Below are positions 1 through 8,208 of a stretch of DNA of 12,923 nt, one piece after another. The DNA is from Oligoflexales bacterium. GTDB lineage: Bacteria; Bdellovibrionota_B; Oligoflexia; Oligoflexales; CACXFL01. The first letter of the stretch is position 1. The number at the start of each line of letters is the position of its first letter. The notes below the pieces were generated by a model, which saw nothing but the letters and a program-made list of their open reading frames with translations, searched no databases and was not told the DNA's origin. The position numbers were made by a program, and so were the translations under genes. Location of the stretch: positions 1 to 12,923 of the forward strand of contig JANQHA010000625.1 in NCBI GenBank assembly GCA_028282865.1. The letters run 5' to 3'.

Positions 1-1587
1 CTTCTTAGATATATTGAAGATACCAAGTGGAGGATTGGAATCGTGACCACAGATACCAACGACCCTTGCCTTCGAGAAGTGATCTCGGCAGGCGAAGCAA
101 ATATAGCTGAAAGGTTCAGCCAAGGAGTTCAAGCAGGTATTGAGGGATCTGGCTATGAAATGGGTTTTTTAAGAGCTGTAGAAGCACTAAAGGGCGAGTG
201 CCGTAGCCAAAGCTGGCTTAGAAAGGACTCTAATTTAGCGGTGCTCATTGTCAGTGATGAGGACAACTGCAGTAAAGACTCAGAAGACTGCAGAAATGAA
301 GCTCATGCGTCCCATACTTACCTCACTGATTATATGAAGTCGATCCGACCAAATAAAGACCAAGCTAGAGTATATGGTATTATCTGGCATCCAAGCCTAT
401 CAAACCGTGAGTGTCGCACAGCTGAAAGCCCCGCACCTTCCTACGCAAGAGCGATAGATGCAACGGGAGGTCATTGGGGGTCGATTTGTCAAACCAACTA
501 CACGGAAACTCTTGAGCAAATCTCCGAGGATATTTCTCGATCGATTCAACGAGACTATACCTTACAAAATATTCCCGACGTCGGTAGTGTAGAGGTCTAT
601 CTCAACAATAAACTACTGACTTCAGGGTATTCAATATCAAATAAAACCATAGAATTTGACCCGGCGCCGCCACTTGGTAGCACGATATCCATTAAATATA
701 CCGTTAACTCAACAGATATTCTTAGCGAATTTCCACTTTCTGAGACTCCATTGCTAAAAGAGCTACAGGTGTCAATTAATGACGAAAAAATTCCAAGTGA
801 TCAATACAAAATAGAACCAGGAAATAAAACTATTTCCTTCAACAGCTCACCTCCTGAGGCTTCGCTGATTAAAGTCGAATATAAGAAGAATTCAACCTTA
901 GAATCTAAGTTTTATTTAGGAGCCAATCGCGATGAAGTTAGCGTAACAATCAACAACCTAAACTCCAGCGAATTCACATACGATACCCAATCAGGCTACG
1001 TAGAATTTCAAGACCCGCCTCCAGAAGGCAGCCTGATCATTTTTACCTCCCTGACTATTGAAGACATCTTAGCGTATCCATTCAAGACGCTAACTAATAA
1101 CCCGTACAACTTCAGGGTAGTTGATTTAAATACATTGAAACCAGTATCTTACTCACTTACCGAAGATACTCTCCACATATCAAAGTCTGACTTTCTCGAT
1201 AAAAGAGAGCTGCTAATCTCTTACCAAGATGCAAATCAACGAGATAAAATTATCCCTTTACCAAACTCACCATTAATTGAAACACTACAGATATCGGTCG
1301 GTGAACAACCATGTAATGAGTACCATTTGGATATAGTAGATGGGCAGCTAAAAATACTATGCGACGTCATTGAAGATGATAGAGTAAGAGTGGAGTACAA
1401 ATACCTTCTGGAAATCCAAAAAGAGTTTGTCATAGAGGAAGCAAAAGGTCTTGGAGATAAAGTTTCATGGTCAGTGCTCGTAAATGATATTATAACAGAA
1501 GACTATACCAGAACAGATAATCAAATATTTATTAAAAACCTTGGCTGGAACGACCAGGTCAAAATCATTGTCAAGGCCACCGATTAA
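1..1587 (+). CDS. vWA-like secreted/surface protein with repeated beta modules, 5' end missing
   Basis: The reading frame is open to the first base of the window, so the gene starts upstream; the GTG at 43 lies inside a WRIGIVTTDT segment and is not a convincing start. The visible part is 528 codons. The first ~170 residues resemble the later half of a von Willebrand factor A-like domain found in lipoproteins of deltaproteobacteria and Bdellovibrio relatives: a beta strand LAVLIVSDEDNCS, a Cys-containing loop, and a closing ATGGHWGSIC followed by a helix. Several Cys residues (DPC, GEC, DNC, EDC, REC, SIC) suggest disulfides and therefore export. The remaining ~340 residues form about six degenerate beta-rich modules. 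The stop codon overlaps the end of the convergent membrane-protein gene by 17 nt. A role in adhesion or surface binding is inference; no signal peptide is visible because the N-terminus is outside the window. Confidence 0.8.
   Translation, partial: LLRYIEDTKWRIGIVTTDTNDPCLREVISAGEANIAERFSQGVQAGIEGSGYEMGFLRAVEALKGECRSQSWLRKDSNLAVLIVSDEDNCSKDSEDCRNEAHASHTYLTDYMKSIRPNKDQARVYGIIWHPSLSNRECRTAESPAPSYARAIDATGGHWGSICQTNYTETLEQISEDISRSIQRDYTLQNIPDVGSVEVYLNNKLLTSGYSISNKTIEFDPAPPLGSTISIKYTVNSTDILSEFPLSETPLLKELQVSINDEKIPSDQYKIEPGNKTISFNSSPPEASLIKVEYKKNSTLESKFYLGANRDEVSVTINNLNSSEFTYDTQSGYVEFQDPPPEGSLIIFTSLTIEDILAYPFKTLTNNPYNFRVVDLNTLKPVSYSLTEDTLHISKSDFLDKRELLISYQDANQRDKIIPLPNSPLIETLQISVGEQPCNEYHLDIVDGQLKILCDVIEDDRVRVEYKYLLEIQKEFVIEEAKGLGDKVSWSVLVNDIITEDYTRTDNQIFIKNLGWNDQVKIIVKATD
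583..1584 (+). repeat. About six degenerate ~58-residue beta modules within the vWA-like protein
   Basis: Counting residues from the GTG at 43, similar segments begin near residues 181, 240, 298, 355, 413 and 473, giving a period of 57-60. The first three are clearest and share a pattern of V-x-V-x-(I/L)-N, then a Tyr, then T-I-x-F, then P-P-x-G/A-S-x-I-x-(V/I)-x-Y (for example FDPAPPLGSTISIKYT and FNSSPPEASLIKVEY). The last three keep the strand pattern but lose the PP-x-GS turn. The repeat shows in protein, not as near-identical DNA, so it is old or under selection for variation. Confidence 0.65.
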
Positions 1588-2659
1588 GGTAAAACCTTGA
1601 ACTTCGGTATGCATTTAAAACATGAACAAAGAATATTTTAAAAATAGCTACTGTAGGAATAGCTAATAATACCCCCAAAAAACCTAGCCAATCACTAAAA
1701 GCAAAGATAGATGCAATCACAACAAACGGGTGAAGACCAACTTTTTTTCCAATGACCCGAGGGGTGATAAACATCCCGTCGATACTTTGAACAACAACAA
1801 AAACCACGGCCACCCCAAGAAGTGGGGCGATTGAAGCCGCGTCAGGATCGGTAACAATAACTGTCATACTTAACGCCACACCAACAACAACATCAAGATA
1901 GGGAATAACTCGACAGATTCCAGCAATTGCACCAATAGCAATACTATATTTAATCCCGACGACGCTGAGCCCCGCCATGTACAAACAACCTAATATCAAA
2001 GCAACCATAAGCTGACGCACGAGCACAGCGCGCAAGATTTCATCTACTTCGGTCAGTGCTTTTTTAAGATTGGGGTAGAGGTCACTGGGAACCAGCGAAC
2101 GAATAAAAGTCCTAATCAAAGAAATATCTTTCAGCAGAAAGAAACATAAAAAAGGAATTAATACGACATTAATGACACCGCCAAATAGGTTTGGGGTTTG
2201 ATTTAAGAGATTTCTAATAGCATTGGAAGGACTAGCCACCTGAGAGGCTAAAAACTCATGCGACAATCGATCAAAAGGAAGTAAACCGATCACCTCAAAA
2301 CGCGCAAAAAAGCTTTTGATCCAAGGAAGCCAGGTGAAAATAATGTATCGCTTCAGATCTGGAACCATATCTGCGATTGCTACTAATTCAGTTTTAATAA
2401 TAGGAACGAGCCCTACTACCCCCAAAACTATCATGGCAATTACAAGGTGAATTACTAGCAACACAACCAAGATGCGATTCATTCGTAACTTGATTTGGAT
2501 TAGGTCAATTACTGGAAGCAGTATGTAAGTAAAAGCAGCCGCTATGGCAAAAACTAGCATTAACGATTTGTAGAATAGCAGCAGCCCCGTGACTAGCACA
2601 GTACTCGCTGTTAACAGAATAAAGGTTCTAACAGCACTTCTTGAAGTGTCGGTGGTCAC
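1571..2659 (-). CDS. AI-2E/PerM (UPF0118) family membrane transporter
   Basis: A 362-residue inner-membrane protein with about eight hydrophobic segments: roughly residues 11-30, 32-55, 62-87, 157-176, 213-235, 237-268, 276-298 and 311-345. The cytoplasmic loop around 295-310 (FITPRVIGKKVGLHP) followed by the G-x-L-G-V-L-L-A-I-P helix is the family signature, and the length is usual. Family members have been proposed as autoinducer-2 exporters or as cation/proton antiporters, so the substrate here cannot be named. The start is GTG, sharing GTGA with the stop of prmC, with GGAG seven bases upstream; this points to translational coupling. It closes the rho-prfA-prmC cluster and its 3' end overlaps the convergent plus-strand gene. 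No T-tract terminator is visible behind it. Confidence 0.88.
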   Translation of the reverse strand: MTTDTSRSAVRTFILLTASTVLVTGLLLFYKSLMLVFAIAAAFTYILLPVIDLIQIKLRMNRILVVLLVIHLVIAMIVLGVVGLVPIIKTELVAIADMVPDLKRYIIFTWLPWIKSFFARFEVIGLLPFDRLSHEFLASQVASPSNAIRNLLNQTPNLFGGVINVVLIPFLCFFLLKDISLIRTFIRSLVPSDLYPNLKKALTEVDEILRAVLVRQLMVALILGCLYMAGLSVVGIKYSIAIGAIAGICRVIPYLDVVVGVALSMTVIVTDPDAASIAPLLGVAVVFVVVQSIDGMFITPRVIGKKVGLHPFVVIASIFAFSDWLGFLGVLLAIPTVAIFKIFFVHVLNAYRSSRFYLNRWP

Positions 2660-3567
2660 TGCATCACTCCACCGGAACGAAACACCAAGACTCTTTCAAT
2701 ACCTGATAGGTCTAGACATAGTTTAGACAGAGTCCACCCATACTCTTCAAATAATTGGATAACCTTCGGTGCCTGACCCAGGCCAACCTCAAGAAATATT
2801 GGACTGTTATCACTTAAAATATTTTTTGCATATTGAGCTAACTTTCGGTAGAAAGCCAGTCCGTCCTCTTTCGCAAATAAAGCCGTATGGGGCTCAAAGT
2901 TAACGACTGATCGATCCAAGGACTCCTGCTCCGAATGGGCTATATATGGTGGATTGGCTACGACCAGATCAAAACGCCTCTCCGACACCCAACTATAATC
3001 ATCAAGGGCATCGACACGTTCAAAAGACACATTACTAACCCCAAGCTTATTACCATTTCTCTCAGAGACTTCGATAGCTTCTGGCGAAATGTCCCAACCA
3101 ACTACAGAAGACTCTTTAAATTCATTCGCCAGGCTAATAGCTAGACAACCACTTCCACTGCCTACATCCAAAATGCGCTGCGGAAGCCAAGAGTTTTTTG
3201 TGCAGTCCTCTATGACTTCTTCGATAATCAGCTCTGTGTCAGGACGGGGAATTAAGACATGTTTATTAACTTCAAAATCATACTTCCAAAAAGCTCGCGT
3301 TCCAACAATATAGGCAACCGGCTCACCCAATCCGCGGCGTCTAACCATATCACGATATTGACCACGCTCGCCCGCCGAAAGTGGTTTATCCATCTCAGTA
3401 TAGAGCTGAACCCGCTTATAGCTAAGTACTTGAGCAAGCATAAGCTCCGCATCTAACCGGGCAGATGGTGAGCCTCGTCCCTTAAGGTATTGAGTTGTAG
3501 CCTGTAGCAATGACCGAATTGTCCAGGTTTTTTGTGTCGAAGTTGGCTCAGAAGTTACATTAGTCAA
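2656..3567 (-). CDS. prmC: Peptide chain release factor N5-glutamine methyltransferase
   Basis: This enzyme uses S-adenosylmethionine to methylate the glutamine of the GGQ motif in class I release factors, raising termination efficiency. The 303 residues show an N-terminal helical release-factor-binding domain (about 14-90, ending GEPVAYIVG at 81-89), the conserved LIPRPDTE stretch (105-112), the SAM-binding [10 protein letters not shown] (134-143), and the catalytic/substrate NPPY at 205-208. Length and motif order match the family (E. coli 277). The start is TTG at 3565-3567: it shares TTGA with the prfA stop and has GGAG seven bases upstream; the nearby ATG at 3558-3560 is out of frame. 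Position directly after prfA, its substrate gene, supports the call. The C-terminus overlaps the next gene by 4 nt. Confidence 0.95.
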   Translation of the reverse strand: MTNVTSEPTSTQKTWTIRSLLQATTQYLKGRGSPSARLDAELMLAQVLSYKRVQLYTEMDKPLSAGERGQYRDMVRRRGLGEPVAYIVGTRAFWKYDFEVNKHVLIPRPDTELIIEEVIEDCTKNSWLPQRILDVGSGSGCLAISLANEFKESSVVGWDISPEAIEVSERNGNKLGVSNVSFERVDALDDYSWVSERRFDLVVANPPYIAHSEQESLDRSVVNFEPHTALFAKEDGLAFYRKLAQYAKNILSDNSPIFLEVGLGQAPKVIQLFEEYGWTLSKLCLDLSGIERVLVFRSGGVMQ

Positions 3568-4634
3568 ATCTGATCTCCAAACTCTTGCTTAAGCAGGGTT
3601 GCTTGATGATCAGTCACCAATGCATCAATAACCTCACCGACTCCACCAGCCATCACCTCTTCTAGCTGATATAAAGTAAGGTTAATTCTATGATCCGTTA
3701 ATCTGCCTTGGGGGAAGTTATAGGTACGGATACGCTCGCTTCTATCGCCTGATCCCACCTGATTCTTTCTGTCAGCGCTGATAGCGTCAGCCTGCTCACG
3801 CTGAGCCTTTTCCAAAACCCTAGCTTTTAAAACCTTAAGAGCTTTAGCTTTATTCTTATGCTGCGAGCGCTCATCTTGACACTCTACTACGACGCCAGTT
3901 GGAATGTGTACCATCCGAACGGCTGAGTCAGTTGTGTTGACATGCTGACCACCGGCTCCAGATGCGCGGCATAATGAGATTTCAAGGTCCTTGGGGTCGA
4001 TTTCAATATCGACATCTTCCGCTTCTGGTAGCACCGCTACAGTGCACGCGCTGGTATGAATACGCCCTTGAGTCTCGGTAGTGGGAACCCTCTGTACTCT
4101 ATGGGTTCCCGCTTCGAACTTCAATCGGCTAAAAACACGATCACCAACCACCATTGCAACGACCTCTTTGTAGCCACCTTGGGTCCCCTCGGTCATGCTC
4201 ATAGTTTCTATCCGCCAGCCGAGCTTTTCAGCATAACGGGAATACATCCTAAATAGGTCTGCGGCAAACAGCGCCGCTTCGTCGCCGCCAGTACCGGCTC
4301 GGATTTCAAGAATAACATTCTTCTGATCGTTAGGGTCCGTCGGCAGCATAAGGACTCTGAGTTCAGACTCAATCTCGGAAAGTTGCTTAGTGAGAGTTTC
4401 TACCTCTTCTCGGGCTATTTCCTGCATTTCAGGATCATCTCCTTCCAGCATCTCACGAGCATCAGAGATTCCATCTTTAATTTTCTTATATTGTTGATAA
4501 GCAGTCACCACAGGCTCAATCGAAGCACGCTCCATAGTCAAACGAGTAAGTTCTTTACCATCCAAACCTTCGCGCATAAGCGAGTGCTCGATATCTTTAA
4601 ACTTTTCAACAACAGACTCTAGTTTATCAAACAT
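3564..4634 (-). CDS. prfA: Peptide chain release factor 1 (RF1)
   Basis: RF1 recognises UAA and UAG in the ribosomal A site and triggers peptide release. The 356-residue product has the helical domain 1 (about 1-100), the conserved [20 protein letters not shown] block (112-131), the stop-codon reading loop with tripeptide PTT at 184-186 in the context [16 protein letters not shown], and the universal GGQ at 228-230 (GAGGQHVN). The P-x-T tripeptide rather than S-P-F identifies RF1 and not RF2. Length is typical (E. coli 360). The start is ATG; GGGA lies about seven bases upstream and AAGGGG abuts the start codon. It follows rho across an 84-nt gap that contains an intrinsic-type terminator, and it overlaps prmC by 4 nt. 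Confidence 0.97.
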   Translation of the reverse strand: MFDKLESVVEKFKDIEHSLMREGLDGKELTRLTMERASIEPVVTAYQQYKKIKDGISDAREMLEGDDPEMQEIAREEVETLTKQLSEIESELRVLMLPTDPNDQKNVILEIRAGTGGDEAALFAADLFRMYSRYAEKLGWRIETMSMTEGTQGGYKEVVAMVVGDRVFSRLKFEAGTHRVQRVPTTETQGRIHTSACTVAVLPEAEDVDIEIDPKDLEISLCRASGAGGQHVNTTDSAVRMVHIPTGVVVECQDERSQHKNKAKALKVLKARVLEKAQREQADAISADRKNQVGSGDRSERIRTYNFPQGRLTDHRINLTLYQLEEVMAGGVGEVIDALVTDHQATLLKQEFGDQI

Positions 4635-4661
4635 CCCCTTAATCCCTGAACTGCACCAATC

Positions 4662-4702
4662 AAAAAAAAAGCAGCAAGACTCACCACAAGTCTATACTGC
4701 TT
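4662..4702 (-). terminator. Intrinsic-type terminator between rho and prfA
   Basis: Read on the minus strand, AAGCAG and GACT pair with AGTC and CTGCTT around a TGTGGTG loop, with a small internal loop (TATA opposite TTG, partly paired), followed by an unbroken run of nine T. It starts 17 nt after the rho stop codon. Only 27 nt separate the T run from the prfA start codon, leaving no room for a normal promoter, so prfA needs read-through or a promoter inside rho. Confidence 0.75.
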
Positions 4703-4718
4703 CTAAAATAAAAACCAA

Positions 4719-6071
4719 CTAACCATTCATAGACTGAATGAATTCAGCATTTGTCTCCGTTTTTTCCATACGATTTAACAAGAAATCCATAGCATCAATA
4801 GTGCTAAGTGGCTGAAGTAGCTTCCTTAATATCCACATACGGTTAAGGAGATCTTTAGGCAGCAACAGCTCTTCCTTACGAGTCGCTGACTTATTGATAT
4901 CAAGCGCTGGGAAAACCCGTTTTTCTACTAACTTACGGTCTAGGTGAAGCTCCATATTACCCGTACCTTTAAACTCTTCAAAGATCACTTCGTCCATACG
5001 AGAACCAGTATCAACCAATGCCGTGGCGATAATCGTAAGAGAGCCACCCTCTTCAATATTACGAGCTGCACCAAAAAACCTTTTTGGCTTATGCAATGCA
5101 TTAGAGTCAACACCACCGGAAAGAATCTTGCCGGACGGAGGGACCACGGAGTTATACGCTCGAGCCAACCGCGTGATCGAATCCAAAAGAATCACCACAT
5201 CGTGTTTATGCTCAACCAGCCGCTTCGCTTTTTCAATCACCATTTCAGCAACCTGAACGTGCCGCTGCGCCGGTTCGTCAAATGTCGAACTGATAACTTC
5301 ACCACGCACCGATCGTTGCATATCGGTTACTTCCTCTGGTCGTTCGTCGATCAAAAGCACAATTAAGTCGACATCGGGATGATTGGTCGAAATTGCATTA
5401 GCAATATTCTGCATCAAAACCGTCTTACCAGTTCTTGGCGGGGCTACAATAAGCGACCGTTGGCCCATACCAATAGGAACTAAAATATCGACAATACGAG
5501 TAGAGTAGTTCTTAGGTTGAAACTCCATCTTGAACTTTTCCATAGGATAAAGTGGAGTCAGGTTGTCAAATAGGATCTTTTCAAAACCCGGATCTGGCGG
5601 CACACCATTAACATTTTCAACCTTAAGTAAGGCAAAATAACGCTCACTATCTTTCGGTGGTCTAATCTGGCCTGAAACCGTGTCCCCTGTGCGCAAGCTA
5701 AAACGACGGATCTGCGACGGAGATACATAAATATCATCAGGACCCGGCAGATAGTTATAGTCAGGCGCCCTAAGGAAACCGAACCCATCAGGAAGAGTCT
5801 CTAAGACACCCTCACCGTAAATCACTCCACCTTTCTCGGAGTGAGCCTGAAGCATGGAAAAAATAAGCTCCTGCTTACGCATACTACTAGAACCTTCGAT
5901 CCCGTATTCGCGGGCCATCCGGTTAAGGTCTCCAATTTTTATATGTTTTAGCTCTTTGAGGTTTAGTTGGGTGTCGTCAGTCGTTGGCCCCGATCCCGTT
6001 TCAGCCACATCACCTTTTTTTGCTACTCCACTGCTCTTCGCAGGAGACCGTTTCTTCTTTGCTTCTGCCAT
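4719..6071 (-). CDS. rho: Transcription termination factor Rho
   Basis: Rho is the hexameric RNA helicase that ends transcription of untranslated RNA. The 450 residues contain a Lys/Ala/Ser-rich N-terminal extension (1-35) absent from E. coli Rho (419 aa), the Rho N-terminal helical domain (about 36-80), the cold-shock-like primary RNA-binding domain (about 84-155, with GFGFLR at 96-101), Walker A APPRTGKT (210-217), the DERPEEV catalytic region (242-248), Walker [17 protein letters not shown] (292-307), the Q-loop (314-320) and the R-loop/arginine-finger region around 360-372. All key motifs are intact. The start is ATG with AGGA at 6080-6083, eight bases upstream. It has its own promoter and a ~135-nt leader; Rho is autoregulated in E. 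coli, and the same is plausible here but not shown. Confidence 0.98.
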   Translation of the reverse strand: MAEAKKKRSPAKSSGVAKKGDVAETGSGPTTDDTQLNLKELKHIKIGDLNRMAREYGIEGSSSMRKQELIFSMLQAHSEKGGVIYGEGVLETLPDGFGFLRAPDYNYLPGPDDIYVSPSQIRRFSLRTGDTVSGQIRPPKDSERYFALLKVENVNGVPPDPGFEKILFDNLTPLYPMEKFKMEFQPKNYSTRIVDILVPIGMGQRSLIVAPPRTGKTVLMQNIANAISTNHPDVDLIVLLIDERPEEVTDMQRSVRGEVISSTFDEPAQRHVQVAEMVIEKAKRLVEHKHDVVILLDSITRLARAYNSVVPPSGKILSGGVDSNALHKPKRFFGAARNIEEGGSLTIIATALVDTGSRMDEVIFEEFKGTGNMELHLDRKLVEKRVFPALDINKSATRKEELLLPKDLLNRMWILRKLLQPLSTIDAMDFLLNRMEKTETNAEFIQSMNG

Positions 6072-6214
6072 TAGTTTTGTCCTAAAAAGTTATAGAGATA
6101 AAATAGAATTAAACCACTCATTGGGAATTAATAAAATATCTAGAGGGTTAGATGGTCGACGTGAACGCCATGACTATATGAACAAACCACCTGAATAATT
6201 AAGTAAGCTATTGC

Positions 6215-6243
6215 TTGATATGCTAACAAAAAGTCTTTGTCAA
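6215..6243 (-). promoter_or_regulatory. Sigma70-like promoter for rho
   Basis: On the minus strand a perfect -35 TTGACA (6238-6243) is followed after 17 bp by TATCAA (6215-6220, four of six consensus bases). Transcription would start near 6208 and give a leader of about 135 nt before the rho ATG. Confidence 0.65.
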
Positions 6244-6303
6244 TAAAAAATGATTTTATATTTAAGCCACAATGACAGCAAGCACTATTTAGAAGAGATT
6301 TTA

Positions 6304-6333
6304 TTGCAATCAAAACCAATTAGAGGCTATAAT
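6304..6333 (+). promoter_or_regulatory. Sigma70-like promoter for the small exported membrane protein
   Basis: TTGCAA (6304-6309) and a perfect TATAAT (6328-6333) are separated by 18 bp. The gene's GGAG (6358-6361) and ATG (6369) follow at fitting distances, giving a short leader of about 30 nt. It diverges from the rho promoter about 60 bp to the left. Confidence 0.65.
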
Positions 6334-6368
6334 CCTTAAATAAATCAACAAAATGCTGGAGAAATATC

Positions 6369-6788
6369 ATGTCAAAAATAAGACCTCTGTTTATAGCAGC
6401 CGCAGTCTTTTGCTGCACTATTGGACAATCTGCTAATGCGCAATCATCCGAAGAACGGTTTCAAGATATTTTTATTACCGCTGGCTACGCTACCGCTTTT
6501 GGCGCAGCTCTTGGCGCGGCATCTCTTAGCTTTTTCGAAGATCCGCAGGAGCACCTACAATTTGTAGCAATTGGAGCCTCTCTAGGCTTTATCGGTGGCA
6601 GTGTCCTAGGCAGCTACATGGTATTTTCCCCAATGGTCGCTTCGGAACAAAGTAATCCGATGCACTCAACCTTGCTAGCCGACGCTAGTAGTGCGGAAAC
6701 AGGAACAGTGGTTATCAGACCAACCATTAACCCTAAAAAGCACTCTTTGAGCCAAATTGAGGGCGCATGGACCTTAATGCGGTTCTAG
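6369..6788 (+). CDS. Small exported glycine-rich membrane protein, function unknown
   Basis: The 139-residue product starts with a signal peptide (basic MSKIRP, a hydrophobic core to about 21, and a likely signal peptidase I site after ANA at 24). Two Gly/Ala-rich hydrophobic stretches follow, about 36-55 and 64-87 (with the GASLGFIGGSVLGS pattern), separated by a short acidic/polar loop, then a polar C-terminal tail. The G-x-x-x-G-like spacing suggests tightly packed membrane helices. The start is well supported by GGAG seven bases upstream and by the promoter at 6304-6333. The 3' end overlaps the end of convergent rimO by 15 nt. I do not recognise the family. It is probably a cell-envelope protein; an inner-membrane protein with a cleaved signal is one reading, and an uncleaved three-helix protein is another. 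Confidence 0.75.
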   Translation: MSKIRPLFIAAAVFCCTIGQSANAQSSEERFQDIFITAGYATAFGAALGAASLSFFEDPQEHLQFVAIGASLGFIGGSVLGSYMVFSPMVASEQSNPMHSTLLADASSAETGTVVIRPTINPKKHSLSQIEGAWTLMRF

Positions 6789-8129
6789 AACCGTGCCTAT
6801 GAGATCGTAATCATGGGCTTCAGTGATTTTCACTTGTTTTAGCGTATGAGCCTCAACTGGACCATCGTTTAAGTAAACGAAACCATCCACCTCTGGAGCC
6901 TGGGTAGGCAACCGGCCTTTAAATAATAAATCTGACTCCTCACTAGGACCTTCGATCAAAACGTCAACAGTCGAGCCGACTTTCCGCTCCAAAAGGTCTC
7001 GCGAGATTTGCTGCTGCAAGGACATAATTTTTTCAAGGCGCAGGCTCTTAACATCTTCTGGGACTTGATCTGGCATCCGACCAGCAACGGTCCCCTCTTC
7101 TTGCGAATATGAAAAGCAGCCTAAATGATCAAAGCATTGCTCAGCGACAAAATCATACAACTGTTCAAAGTCATCATCAGTTTCACCAGGAAAGCCTACC
7201 ATCACACTGGTACGAATAGCAATTCCAGGAACTCGCTCCCGCAACTTTGCAAAGACGGTGGTTAGTTCCTTACGCGAAAGGTTGCGGTTCATTTTCTTCA
7301 GGATGCGATCTGAGGCGTGTTGCACCGGGACATCTAAGTATTTGACAATTTTTTGCTCATTAGCAAAAAACTCTAAAAATTCATCGTCGATGTGTTCGGG
7401 GTAGACATAGAGCAAACGAATCCAGCGTAATCCATCTATAGCGACCAAAGCCTTTAGCAACGTAAGCAGGTTCTCACCCGAGCTCTGGTCTCTTCCGTAA
7501 GCGGCTAGGTCTTGGGCGATCAAGTTGATTTCAAGCACACCGTCAGCCACCAGATTTTCAACTTCCCTGACTACACTTGGTATCGGCCGCGAGCGCAGCG
7601 GTCCCCTAATAGCTGGAATAATACAAAAGGCGCAATTATGCTGACAGCCCTCGGCCACTTTCACATAAGCCGATGACTTAGACAAAGTATTAAGTTTCGG
7701 AAGTTCACCATCGTATAGGTAATTGGTACGATTCGCGTAAACCTTCTTCTCAGTCGAATGCTCAGAAAGAATACTTGGCAGCTTCGGAAACTCATCGGTT
7801 CCGATAAAATAGTCAACCTCAGGTAGCCCTTTGGCTAACTGAGATTTATAGCGCTGGGTCAAACAGCCACTAACAACCAGACGCATGGTAGGGTTTGTTT
7901 TTTTATAGGCCGCCGCGTTTAGAATAGTATCGATGGACTCCTGTTTGGCAGGTCCGATAAAACCGCAGGTATTTACAACAATCACCCCGGCTTCTTCAAT
8001 ATCCGGAGTGATCTCCCAGCCTTTCGCTAAAACTCCACCGAGCATAACCTCGGAGTCAGCCCGATTACGCGCACAACCAAGTGAGATTAGATGGACTTTC
8101 TCAGCCGAAGAGGTTATGTCTTGTTCCAT
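6774..8129 (-). CDS. rimO: Ribosomal protein S12 methylthiotransferase RimO
   Basis: RimO is a radical-SAM enzyme that adds a methylthio group to the conserved aspartate of ribosomal protein S12. The 451-residue protein has the N-terminal UPF0004 domain with three [4Fe-4S] cysteines, C19 (LISLGCARNRADSE), C55 (VNTCGFI) and C89 (VVSGCL), the radical-SAM C-x3-C-x2-C cluster at C162, C166 and C169 (EGCQHNCAFCIIP), and a C-terminal TRAM domain (about 378-448). ISLGCARNR and IIPAIRGPLRSRP point to RimO and not MiaB. Length is typical. The ATG at 8127-8129 is the first in-frame start after a stop, with only a weak GGGCGG-like ribosome site. It diverges from the aminotransferase gene across 79 bp and overlaps the convergent small membrane-protein gene at its 3' end. 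Confidence 0.95.
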   Translation of the reverse strand: MEQDITSSAEKVHLISLGCARNRADSEVMLGGVLAKGWEITPDIEEAGVIVVNTCGFIGPAKQESIDTILNAAAYKKTNPTMRLVVSGCLTQRYKSQLAKGLPEVDYFIGTDEFPKLPSILSEHSTEKKVYANRTNYLYDGELPKLNTLSKSSAYVKVAEGCQHNCAFCIIPAIRGPLRSRPIPSVVREVENLVADGVLEINLIAQDLAAYGRDQSSGENLLTLLKALVAIDGLRWIRLLYVYPEHIDDEFLEFFANEQKIVKYLDVPVQHASDRILKKMNRNLSRKELTTVFAKLRERVPGIAIRTSVMVGFPGETDDDFEQLYDFVAEQCFDHLGCFSYSQEEGTVAGRMPDQVPEDVKSLRLEKIMSLQQQISRDLLERKVGSTVDVLIEGPSEESDLLFKGRLPTQAPEVDGFVYLNDGPVEAHTLKQVKITEAHDYDLIGTVLEPH

Positions 8130-8181
8130 GGATGCCGCCCGAAAATAAATTTATTATTAAAAAGCGGTCGATTTCTAACAT

Positions 8182-8196
8182 ATTATTATTATTATT
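8182..8196. repeat. (ATT)5 microsatellite in the rimO/aminotransferase divergent spacer
   Basis: Five perfect ATT units sit 12 bp upstream of the aminotransferase ATG (8209), in the 79-bp AT-rich spacer (8130-8208) shared with rimO; a shorter TTATTATTA lies at 8151-8159. TATTAT hexamers inside the tract could serve as -10 elements, but no good -35 partner is present, so I assign no promoter. The aminotransferase ribosome site is AAGG at 8200-8203. Confidence 0.6.
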
Positions 8197-8208
8197 CGCA
8201 AGGTTTTT

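Noticed and set aside
43..45. GTG at 43 as the start of the vWA-like gene
   Set aside because: The frame is open to base 1 and the GTG sits inside a conserved-looking beta strand of the vWA-like domain, so the gene is truncated by the window edge.
1584..1600. Palindrome TTAAGGT-AAA-ACCTTGA at the convergent gene junction as a terminator
   Set aside because: It has a three-base loop and no T tract on either strand; probably incidental.
6148..6171. Seven-codon leader ORF (MAFTSTI) in the rho leader as an attenuation peptide
   Set aside because: No ribosome-binding site and too short to distinguish from chance, although E. coli rho does have a leader peptide.
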